This document shows, one piece after another, positions 1-5,066 of a stretch of 5,533 nucleotides of DNA. The stretch spans positions 1 through 5,533 of the forward strand of contig CAMCFL010000249.1 of NCBI GenBank assembly GCA_945873715.1, written 5' to 3'. Below the pieces are notes generated by a model. That model was not told the origin of the DNA, searched no databases, and saw only the letters and a list, made by a program, of their open reading frames with translations. This stretch comes from Akkermansia muciniphila. GTDB taxonomy: Bacteria; Verrucomicrobiota; Verrucomicrobiia; Limisphaerales; UBA9464. A program made the position numbers and the translations under genes. Within the stretch, counting starts at the first letter, position 1. Every line of letters starts with the position of its first letter.

Positions 1-27
1 CCCACGTGGATCCGTGGATTCGAGGAT

Positions 28-62
28 GCCCCTTCCTGACTGGGTGCCCCAGGGCAGGGGGC
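28..62. other. G/C-rich hairpin upstream of rlmN
   Basis: The core is CTGGG (40-44), loop TGC (45-47) and CCCAG (48-52). Outside it CCTG (35-38) can pair with CAGG (55-58), and GCCC (28-31) with GGGC (59-62), leaving small bulges. The hairpin lies just before the possible rlmN starts. It could be the terminator stem of a gene left of the window or a structured leader of rlmN. No T-run follows, so a classical intrinsic terminator is not supported. Pairing was worked out by eye. Confidence 0.3.
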
Positions 63-141
63 GTCTTGATCTGGCAGCTACTTGTTGTGCAGATTCAAGA
101 ATCCCAGGGGAACGCCCGCTGAGGGCAGCGGGCCTACATCC

Positions 142-1251
142 GTGACAACCAACTCAAGATTCACCCAAGCCACCGCGACTCGTCCGCTGCTCGACCTGAC
201 TTTCGGGGAGTTGGAGCGGGAGGTCGTCGCGTCGGGGATCCCTGCCGTGCATGCGCGGACGCTCTGGCGCGCGATGCACGTGGGGTTGTCGGAGGATCTG
301 TCCCATCACCCGGAATTTCCCGCGCCGCTGCGTCGATGGATCACCGAGCAGGTGGGCGAGGGTCGGCGATTCCAACTGGAGTTGCCGAAGGTAGCGGCTG
401 GGATCTTCAGTCGCGATGGGCTCACCCGAAAGTTCCTGCTCCGACTGTCCGATGGGCAGGTCGTCGAGACGGTGTTGATGGGTTACGCCGGACGGCGCAC
501 CGCCTGTCTGAGCACGCAGGTCGGGTGCGCGATGGGCTGCGTGTTCTGTGCAACGGGTCAGATGGGGTTCGTCCGGCATCTGACGGCGGGCGAGATCGTC
601 GCGCAGGTCCGACAGGCGAGACTGGGGGTGGGGCTGGGGATTGCTGAGCGGGCGGGGACGCCCGCGGTCCCGGGGGGGGAGTTGAGGAATCTGGTGCTGA
701 TGGGGATGGGCGAGCCGTTGCACAATTACGAGGCGGTGATGACGGCGCTGGAGATCATCTCCGATCGCGGTGGCCTCAATATCGGGCCGAGTCGCATCAC
801 GATCAGCACGGTGGGCGTTGTGCCCGGCATCCTGCGTCTGGCGGAGGAACAACGGCCGTATCACCTGGCAGTGAGCCTGCACGGGGCCACCGACGCGGAA
901 CGGGCGGCGTTGGTGCCCATCGGACGCCGCTGGCCGTTGGCTGAGCTCATCGGGGCGTGTCGGACGTACGGTTCGAGGACCGGGCGTCGGATCTTCTTCG
1001 AGTGGACGCTGATTGCCGGTACCAACGATTCGGTGGCCCAGGCGGCGCGATTGGCGGCGTTGATTGCCGGGATGGACGCCCATGTGAACCTCATCCCGTT
1101 GAATCCGACCGAAGGTTTCCGTGGGAGCTGCGCGAGGCCCGAGGCGGCGAAGGCATTTCAGGAAGTGCTGAAGGCGTCGGGCATCCCCAGCACCGTGCGA
1201 CAGCATCGGGGCATTGATGTGGCGGCGGGATGTGGACAGTTGCGGGCCTGA
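142..1251 (+). CDS. rlmN: Dual-specificity RNA (adenine-C2)-methyltransferase RlmN (radical SAM)
   Basis: RlmN methylates C2 of A2503 in 23S rRNA and, in the studied bacterial enzymes, A37 of some tRNAs; it is a cytoplasmic [4Fe-4S] radical-SAM enzyme acting in translation fidelity. Numbering below starts at the GTG at 142 (369 aa). The cluster motif is CAMGCVFC with cysteines 129, 133 and 136. A further cysteine, C122, sits seven residues upstream of C129, as the resolving Cys does in E. coli RlmN. The C-terminal GCGQL supplies the methyl-carrying Cys (C364). GMGEP (188-192), SLHGATD (245-251) and LIPLNP (317-322) are other family signatures. No catalytic residue is missing. The reading frame is open back to a TTG at 82 (389 aa), but neither start has a good ribosome-binding site. 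I prefer the GTG because the extra 20 residues look unlike the family and conserved sequence begins near LLDLTFGELE. The gene converges with copA. Family length is about 350-390 aa, so either start fits. Confidence 0.96.
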   Translation: MTTNSRFTQATATRPLLDLTFGELEREVVASGIPAVHARTLWRAMHVGLSEDLSHHPEFPAPLRRWITEQVGEGRRFQLELPKVAAGIFSRDGLTRKFLLRLSDGQVVETVLMGYAGRRTACLSTQVGCAMGCVFCATGQMGFVRHLTAGEIVAQVRQARLGVGLGIAERAGTPAVPGGELRNLVLMGMGEPLHNYEAVMTALEIISDRGGLNIGPSRITISTVGVVPGILRLAEEQRPYHLAVSLHGATDAERAALVPIGRRWPLAELIGACRTYGSRTGRRIFFEWTLIAGTNDSVAQAARLAALIAGMDAHVNLIPLNPTEGFRGSCARPEAAKAFQEVLKASGIPSTVRQHRGIDVAAGCGQLRA

Positions 1252-1314
1252 ACGGAGAGCCCTTCGCGCGTCTCAGACCCGGGAGTTTGACCAGTGAAGG
1301 GGTCGTTGTTTATC

Positions 1315-1341
1315 CGCAGATGGCGCAGATCATGCAGATGG
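1315..1341. repeat. Three tandem 9-nt CGCAGAT-type units
   Basis: Three consecutive units read CGCAGATGG, CGCAGATCA and TGCAGATGG, all sharing GCAGAT. They lie 64 bp after the rlmN stop in the gap between convergent genes. From memory, CGCAGAT-rich strings recur in intergenic DNA of Verrucomicrobiota and some other environmental bacteria. I cannot confirm that here, and no function is implied. Confidence 0.55.
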
Positions 1342-1354
1342 AGGAGCGAGTGAT

Positions 1355-1410
1355 CGGAGGGACAAGTTCTACGAGTCCCCAATGACGGACTCGCGGAGCT
1401 CGTCCCTCCG
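1355..1410. repeat. Large imperfect inverted repeat between convergent rlmN and copA
   Basis: The left arm is 1355-1378, the right arm 1387-1410, and an 8-nt loop separates them (1379-1386). The arms are 24 nt each and match at 20 of 24 positions; both ends of the stem are perfect (CGGAGGGAC with GTCCCTCCG, and CGAGTCC with GGACTCG). All four mismatches are transitions, so some become G-U wobbles in RNA from either strand. The position after two converging genes suits a bidirectional transcription end. Neither side has a T-run, so a dispersed hairpin repeat is equally possible. The string TCGTCCCTC in the right arm (1400-1408) recurs at 1416-1424, overlapping the copA stop codon (1423-1425). 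Confidence 0.65.
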
Positions 1411-1422
1411 GGGGTTCGTCCC

Positions 1423-3756
1423 TCACTTCCGGCGGGCGAGGCGGAGGGCGTTGCCGACGACGACGAGGTCGCTGAGGCCCATGGCGGCGGCGCAGAGGGC
1501 GGGGCTGACGAGACCCAGGGCGGCGAGGGGCACGGCGGCGGCGTTGTAGAAGAAGGCCCAAAACAGATTCTGATGGATGGTGGCCAGGGTGGCCTTGGCC
1601 AGGTCGAGCGCATCGGTGACCGCGTTCAGGTCGGTGCGGAGCAGGACCAATCCGGCGGCCTCGCGAGCCACGTCGGAAGCGCGGGCGACGGCGATGCCGA
1701 GGTCGGCGGCGGCCAGTGCGGGACCGTCGTTGATTCCGTCGCCGACGAAGGCCACCCGGTAGCCCGAGCTCTTGAGGGTGCTCAGGAACCGGGCCTTTCC
1801 CTCGGGTGGCACGCCGGCCTGGACCATGGAGGCGTCGATCCCGGCCTCGGCCGCGATGGCGGCCGCCGCCTTGGGATGATCGCCGGAAAGCATTCCCACC
1901 CGCAGCCCCGAGGCGCGGAGGCGTCGGACCACCCCGGCGGCTTCCGGCCGCAGGGGATCGCGGAGGGCGAAGGCACCGATCAACCGCTGGTTGGCGGCCA
2001 GCAGGACGGGGGTGGCTCCCTTGGCGAGCCACGGTTCGATGAAGGCCAGGGCAGGGGTGGTATCGATGCCGGCGGCCTGGAGGGAGGCGATCGAACCAAG
2101 TTGAAGCCTTGAACCCTGCCACTGTCCGGTGAGTCCGGTGCCCGGATGTTCGGTCCACGCTTCCATCTCGAGGAGGCCGGGGGCGATCCGGGCGAGTGAC
2201 ACGCTGAGCGGATGGGAGGAACGCCGGGCCATGGAAGCGGCCATCTCGGCGATCGAAGGGGAGGCATCGGGCCCGCGTGAATCGCCGGCGGACAGGTCGG
2301 TCTGCGCGACGACGACCGGACGTCCCTCGGTCAGCGTGCCGGTCTTGTCGAAGATGAGGGTGTCAAGGGTCCCGCAGGTTTCGAGAGCGACGGCATCGCG
2401 CACGAGGATTCCGCGTCGGGCGGCGTTGTTGACCCCGGCCATCAGGGCGACAGGAGTGGCGAGCCCCATGGCGCAGGGGCAGGCGATCACGAGCACGGCG
2501 CAGGCGACGACGATCCCGGCGGCGAAGCGGGACTCGGGAAGGTGTGAATGCCAGAGCCAACCTTCCGCCAGGGCGTGGGCGGCTGCGGCGGATTCAGGGA
2601 AGAGCATCCACCAGGCCCCGGCGGCGAGGGCGATGGCCACGACGATGGGAACGAAGATGGCGCTGATCCGGTCGGCCAGCCGCTGGACGCTGGCGCGGGT
2701 GGATTGGGCCCGGCGGATGACCTCGGCGATGCGGGCGAGGGCGGTGCCTTCGCCGGTGGCGGTGACGGCGGCGATGAGGCGTCCGCTGCGGTTGGTGGTG
2801 CCGGTGTAGAGGGCGGTGCCCGGGGATTTTTCGACCGGCATGGATTCGCCGGTGAGCATGGATTCATCGACCGCGGAGGTCCCTTCGACCACCTGCGCGT
2901 CCACCGGGATCCGGTCGCCGGGGCGGAGGATGATGCGGTCGCCGGCCACGAGTCCGGAGACGGGGACCTCCCGTTCATTGCCGGAGGGGTCCCGTTGCCA
3001 AGCGTTGGCGGGGGCCAGTTCGAGCAGGGCGCGGAGGGCGCTGCCAGCGCGGGCGGACATGCGGTGTTCGAGGGCGTGACCGGTGCCGACCAGGGCGAGC
3101 AGGGTGACGGTCTCCGTGAAGAACAGATGGCCGGGCAAGCCGGCGAAAAGGGCGGGAACGCTGTAGCCCATGGCGGCGGTGACGCCGAGGGACACGAGGG
3201 TATCCATGTTGGAACCACCGGCGCGGAGTTGGTTCCATGCGCCCCGATAGAACTGGCGACCGAGCACCCAGACGACGCCGAGCGCCACGACCAATGAGAT
3301 CCACTGGAACACCCGGTTCATGCCGAGGCCGAAGCCCCAGTCGGCGATTCCGAGGACCGCGGCGAGCGGGAGGCCGATCTGGATGGAGGCCTTCCACGGA
3401 TTGGCCGGGGGCGCGGGGGAGGCGGTTCCTGCCGGGGCGGCGATGCGTTCGTGGGCCGGGTAACCGGCCTTGCGGAGGCTTTCGATCAGCGCCGCCGTGG
3501 GGCCGGGATCCGGGCCCGTCCAGTCAACGGTGGCCTTGGCCCCGTCGAGATCGACGAAGGCGGAGGCGACACCGGCGGTGGCCTGGAGGGCGTCGGTGAC
3601 ATGACGGGCGCAGTTGCCGCAGGTCATTCCTTCGACGTCGAGCTGGGTCCTGGGTCGGGAGATGGAAGGAGCGGGAGCGTGCGATTGGGGTGCCTTGGGT
3701 GCCGGACCCGGCTGGGGGGTGGGCTTCGCGCGAAACCCGATGGGGACCTCTGCCAT
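1423..3756 (-). CDS. copA: Copper-translocating P1B-type ATPase (CopA family)
   Basis: Inner-membrane ATPase of 777 aa that exports a soft metal ion, most likely Cu+, using ATP. A Pro/Ala-rich start (about 10-35) precedes one HMA domain with GMTCGNC (C46, C49), then a second Pro/Ala-rich linker (104-120). Eight membrane helices are expected, near 125-143, 150-168, 185-206, 208-228, 363-388, 410-440, 726-746 and 748-768. Catalytic motifs are complete: actuator TGES (302-305), metal-site CPC (426-428), phosphorylation loop DKTGT (D470), nucleotide-domain HP (515-516), and hinge GDGIND (672-677). Helix 7 has YN (737-738) followed by P743, as in Cu+ pumps. Helix 8 reads MGLSD (759-763), where Cu+ pumps usually have MxxSS. 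The ATG at 3756 is the only sensible start; no clear ribosome-binding site precedes it. It converges with rlmN and diverges from the gene at 4144. No copper chaperone or copper-sensor gene lies nearby. Length fits a one-HMA CopA. Confidence 0.95.
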   Translation of the reverse strand: MAEVPIGFRAKPTPQPGPAPKAPQSHAPAPSISRPRTQLDVEGMTCGNCARHVTDALQATAGVASAFVDLDGAKATVDWTGPDPGPTAALIESLRKAGYPAHERIAAPAGTASPAPPANPWKASIQIGLPLAAVLGIADWGFGLGMNRVFQWISLVVALGVVWVLGRQFYRGAWNQLRAGGSNMDTLVSLGVTAAMGYSVPALFAGLPGHLFFTETVTLLALVGTGHALEHRMSARAGSALRALLELAPANAWQRDPSGNEREVPVSGLVAGDRIILRPGDRIPVDAQVVEGTSAVDESMLTGESMPVEKSPGTALYTGTTNRSGRLIAAVTATGEGTALARIAEVIRRAQSTRASVQRLADRISAIFVPIVVAIALAAGAWWMLFPESAAAAHALAEGWLWHSHLPESRFAAGIVVACAVLVIACPCAMGLATPVALMAGVNNAARRGILVRDAVALETCGTLDTLIFDKTGTLTEGRPVVVAQTDLSAGDSRGPDASPSIAEMAASMARRSSHPLSVSLARIAPGLLEMEAWTEHPGTGLTGQWQGSRLQLGSIASLQAAGIDTTPALAFIEPWLAKGATPVLLAANQRLIGAFALRDPLRPEAAGVVRRLRASGLRVGMLSGDHPKAAAAIAAEAGIDASMVQAGVPPEGKARFLSTLKSSGYRVAFVGDGINDGPALAAADLGIAVARASDVAREAAGLVLLRTDLNAVTDALDLAKATLATIHQNLFWAFFYNAAAVPLAALGLVSPALCAAAMGLSDLVVVGNALRLARRK

Positions 3757-3798
3757 GATGGTGATCGTGGCGGGTGGACGGGGGGTTGGCCAGTCCTG

Positions 3799-3812
3799 CG
3801 CGGCGCGCCGCG
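3799..3812. promoter_or_regulatory. Perfect 14-bp palindrome upstream of copA, possible operator
   Basis: CGCGGCG followed directly by CGCCGCG is fully self-complementary with no spacer. It lies 42 bp upstream of the copA ATG, where a repressor or activator dyad could act. It does not match the CueR, CopY or CsoR sites I know. High G+C makes such palindromes more likely by chance, so the regulatory role is only a guess. Confidence 0.25.
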
Positions 3813-3870
3813 AGTCTCAAGTTTCAAGAGGTTTGAGTTTCAAGCGGCCGGAGGGAGAAAACGGGTGGCG

Positions 3871-3888
3871 CGACCCCTTCCGGGGTCG
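3871..3888. repeat. Compact palindrome, 7-bp stem with TTCC loop
   Basis: CGACCCC (3871-3877), loop TTCC (3878-3881) and GGGGTCG (3882-3888) form a perfect stem. A partial echo of the right arm, CGGGTCG, follows at 3891-3897. It is one of a series of short hairpins in this spacer and looks like a REP-type intergenic repeat unit. Confidence 0.5.
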
Positions 3889-3910
3889 ATCGGGTCGTTG
3901 GCTTCCTGAA

Positions 3911-3932
3911 CCGGCGGTCGTGCGACCGCCGG
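3911..3932. repeat. Compact palindrome, perfect 10-bp arms
   Basis: CCGGCGGTCG (3911-3920) and CGACCGCCGG (3923-3932) are exact reverse complements around TG. The outer part, ACCGGCGG with CCGCCGG, resembles the palindrome at 4437-4455, which suggests one repeat family on both sides of the 90-residue gene. A real RNA hairpin would lose one base pair to open the loop. Confidence 0.55.
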
Positions 3933-3943
3933 CTACCTTCCGG

Positions 3944-3958
3944 GACGCCTCCGGCGTC
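3944..3958. repeat. Compact palindrome, 6-bp stem with TCC loop
   Basis: GACGCC (3944-3949), loop TCC and GGCGTC (3953-3958) form a perfect stem. Outside it, CCTTCC (3936-3941) can pair with GGAAGG (3966-3971) across an uneven internal bulge, giving a longer composite hairpin. It directly follows the 3911-3932 palindrome. Confidence 0.45.
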
Positions 3959-4090
3959 GGGGTCGGGAAGGGGGATTGCCGCGGAGGAGCGGAGGAGCGG
4001 GGAAGGGATTGTTGGTAGGGGGGCTCCGTGCGCCGAGGCGGACGCAGGCGACTTGAACCTTGAGACTGAAATCTTCCAACGGCCTCGTCC

Positions 4091-4106
4091 CCCCCGGCCC
4101 CGGGGG
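4091..4106. repeat. C/G-run palindrome upstream of the 90-residue gene
   Basis: CCCCCGG (4091-4097) and CCGGGGG (4100-4106) flank CC. It ends 37 bp before the ATG at 4144, so it would lie in the 5' leader if transcription starts upstream of it. The sequence is low in complexity, so chance is a real alternative. Confidence 0.35.
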
Positions 4107-4143
4107 TCTCGACGGGGGCGGTGCCGGGCATCATGGTGACGAC

Positions 4144-4416
4144 ATGACACGTCAGCAGGTACTCGACCTGTATTTCATGGATGCCCGGTGCAAGCTGATC
4201 GAGATCGCCGCGTTTCTCGATCGGGTGGATCGGGGCACGGGCGAATCGGACTTCCGTCTGGACGCCTTCCGCCAGGCGATGGAGCACCTCGCGGCCGGGG
4301 AGGCGGGTCGGGCGTCGGCGGTGCTGACGGCGTTGAGCGATCCGACCGAAGACCCGATCGAACGGGCACCGGGCAAGGGCGCGGTGGGGGCATGGCCGGG
4401 AATGAAGTTGGCCTGA
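4144..4416 (+). CDS. Small protein of unknown function (90 aa)
   Basis: I do not recognise a named family. The protein is predicted soluble and mostly helical, with no signal peptide or membrane segment. It starts MTRQQVLDLYFMDARCKLIE, continues with an amphipathic IAAFLDRVDRG segment (21-31) and a second helix-like stretch DFRLDAFRQAMEHL (36-49), and ends with LSDPTEDPIERAPGKGAVGAWP (64-85). The single Cys (C16) makes a metal site unlikely. The frame is open upstream to 4060, but the Gly/Pro-rich 28 residues before the ATG at 4144 look like untranslated DNA. A weak GGTGA lies 4 nt before that ATG. The balanced, aliphatic-rich composition differs from the Arg/Pro/Gly shadow frames around it, which supports a real gene. 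I have an impression of similar short proteins in Verrucomicrobiota, unverified. It is flanked on both sides by palindrome-rich spacers, so it is probably transcribed alone. Confidence 0.75.
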   Translation: MTRQQVLDLYFMDARCKLIEIAAFLDRVDRGTGESDFRLDAFRQAMEHLAAGEAGRASAVLTALSDPTEDPIERAPGKGAVGAWPGMKLA

Positions 4417-4436
4417 CCTGGAACCGTGCAGGGGGG

Positions 4437-4455
4437 TACCGGCGGCCCGCCGGTA
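4437..4455. repeat. REP-like palindrome, perfect 9-bp arms
   Basis: TACCGGCGG (4437-4445), a central C, and CCGCCGGTA (4447-4455) form an exact palindrome 20 bp after the stop of the 90-residue gene. The half-site ACCGGCGG also occurs in the palindrome at 3911-3932. No T-run follows, so a standard terminator is not supported. Confidence 0.5.
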
Positions 4456-4481
4456 GTGGGTCGATCTGGAAGCAGGGCCTA

Positions 4482-4502
4482 GGACCGGCAGGCTGCCGGT
4501 CC
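4482..4502. repeat. REP-like palindrome, perfect 10-bp arms
   Basis: GGACCGGCAG (4482-4491), a central G, and CTGCCGGTCC (4493-4502) are exact reverse complements; as RNA this gives a 9-bp stem with a GGC loop. The half-site ACCGGCAG differs by one base from the ACCGGCGG of the neighbouring palindrome, pointing to a shared family. Confidence 0.55.
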
Positions 4503-4518
4503 CCCCGGTCCAGAGAAC

Positions 4519-4531
4519 GGGCGGGCCGCCC
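4519..4531. repeat. Short palindrome, perfect 6-bp arms
   Basis: GGGCGG (4519-4524), a central G, and CCGCCC (4526-4531). It is the third tight palindrome within 100 bp. Its short, pure G/C arms make it the weakest of the three. Confidence 0.3.
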
Positions 4532-4751
4532 AGTCCCTCGATCTGGTACTGACCCGGAACGTTTGCCTGCGTCCGGTGTCTGACCCTGTGGTTCCGAGTG
4601 GAATCCGAGTTGGTACGGGGTCCGGGTCGCCTGTCATTCGAGTTCAACCGGGCCAGCGCAGGGTGCCGTGGTGGGCCCTGCGGAGGGCTGGATCCGGACT
4701 TGCCGGCCGGCGGGCGACTCGGCACCTTGACCTTCAGATTGGGAATGTTTC

Positions 4752-4997
4752 ATGCCGCTTTACGAGTACGAGCTTTGTGATGGGGAATGTGCAGCATGCA
4801 ACGGGCGTTTCACCCTGCGCCGGCCGTTGACGGCCGCGCCGCTGACGCAATGTCCGGCCTGCCGGAAGCCGGTGCGGAAGCTGATTTCCGGTTTCAACAC
4901 GCCGTCGATCACCAAGCCGGTGTCGATTTCAGACGCGAAGAAGGCTGGCTTCACGGTGTTGAAGCGTGTTTCGAAGGGCGAGTACGAGCGCCAGTGA
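4752..4997 (+). CDS. FmdB-type zinc-ribbon protein (81 aa)
   Basis: The start MPLYEYEL matches the MP(I/L)YEY opening of the FmdB/CxxC zinc-ribbon family, small soluble proteins often named after a formamidase-locus regulator but mostly of unknown role. The cysteines are C9, C13 and C16, then C34 and C37 (CPAC). Two CxxC knuckles, C13/C16 and C34/C37, can bind one zinc. C9 is an extra residue, and the DGE inserted before C13 departs from the usual simple CxxC opening. The second half (about 45-81) has no cysteine and carries a Lys-rich stretch, ISDAKKAGFTVLKRVSKGEY. This tail looks conserved from memory, as does this cysteine layout in Verrucomicrobiota-like genomes. The ATG is preceded by GGGAA (4741-4745) at a 6-nt spacing, a modest ribosome-binding site. 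The next gene begins 69 bp downstream on the same strand, so the two may be co-transcribed. Fold confidence is high; function is not known. Confidence 0.85.
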   Translation: MPLYEYELCDGECAACNGRFTLRRPLTAAPLTQCPACRKPVRKLISGFNTPSITKPVSISDAKKAGFTVLKRVSKGEYERQ

Positions 4998-5066
4998 CGG
5001 ACGGTTTCGTGAGCGACTTCCCGAGCGATTTCCAGCCGACGGTTCCGAACTTCGACCTCCAAGAGC

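Larger units (their letters stand above)
3813..4067. repeat. Widely spaced 16-nt inverted repeat (AGTCTCAAG-type arms)
   Basis: The left arm at 3813-3828 reads AGTCTCAAGTTTCAAG. The right arm at 4052-4067 is its reverse complement with one mismatch (15 of 16). The arms are separated by 223 bp and enclose several compact palindromes. The left arm is followed by a second GTTTCAAG copy (3821-3828 and 3837-3844). The arms could be the ends of a small non-autonomous element or two copies of a dispersed CTTGARAC-type sequence. I see no target-site duplication outside them and no open frame of substance inside. Confidence 0.45.
3757..4143. other. Palindrome-rich spacer between divergent genes
   Basis: This 387-bp stretch separates copA (-) from the 90-residue protein gene (+) and should contain both promoters. 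I could not find convincing -35/-10 boxes for either direction. It contains a perfect 14-bp palindrome nearest copA, a distant 16-nt inverted repeat, and four compact palindromes, listed separately. Open frames crossing it are low-complexity Arg/Pro/Gly sequences and look like shadows. No tRNA or other recognisable RNA gene was seen. Confidence 0.6.
4417..4751. other. Palindrome-containing spacer, no gene seen
   Basis: This 335-bp stretch lies between the 90-residue gene and the zinc-ribbon gene. Its left half holds three tight palindromes (listed separately) and a 9-nt direct repeat TCGATCTGG at 4461-4469 and 4538-4546. GACCCGGA at 4551-4558 is the reverse complement of TCCGGGTC at 4621-4628. 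The right half (about 4630-4751) has nothing I can name. The promoter of the downstream gene should lie here, but no clear boxes were found. Confidence 0.55.

Noticed and set aside
154..1206. Minus-strand open frame (350 aa) antisense to rlmN
   Set aside because: The product is Arg/His/Pro-rich with no domain. The opposite strand carries the full set of RlmN motifs.
1310..2158. Minus-strand open frame (282 aa) overlapping the 3' half of copA in another frame
   Set aside because: It is Arg/Pro/Gly-rich and out of frame with the clear ATPase motifs. Its tail merely translates the GCAGAT repeats.
2548..3297. Plus-strand open frame (249 aa) antisense to copA
   Set aside because: The product is extremely Gly/Asp/Glu-rich with no recognisable motif. 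It is the expected complement of copA codons.
3936..3971. CCTTCC ... GGAAGG resembling a CueR copper-sensor box upstream of copA
   Set aside because: The halves are 24 bp apart instead of about 7 bp and can be explained as the outer stem of a composite hairpin. The site is also some 180 bp from the copA start.
4060..4143. Upstream extension of the 90-residue protein to an ATG at 4060
   Set aside because: The added residues are Gly/Pro-rich and overlap a C/G-run palindrome. The ATG at 4144 begins a sequence with normal protein composition.
3817..4725. Long minus-strand open frame (302 aa) across both spacers and the 90-residue gene
   Set aside because: It has Arg/Pro/Ser-rich low-complexity content, reads through palindromic spacers, and is antisense to a better coding candidate. 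This is typical of a shadow frame in GC-rich DNA.
3757..4751. Possible CRISPR array or integrated mobile element in the repeat-rich region
   Set aside because: There are no evenly spaced direct repeats with unique spacers, no transposase or integrase frame, and no clear target-site duplication.
5011..5033. Near-tandem GAGCGACTTCC / GAGCGATTTCC at a 12-nt period after the zinc-ribbon gene
   Set aside because: There are only two short copies with a mismatch in a 69-bp gap, too weak to call a feature.
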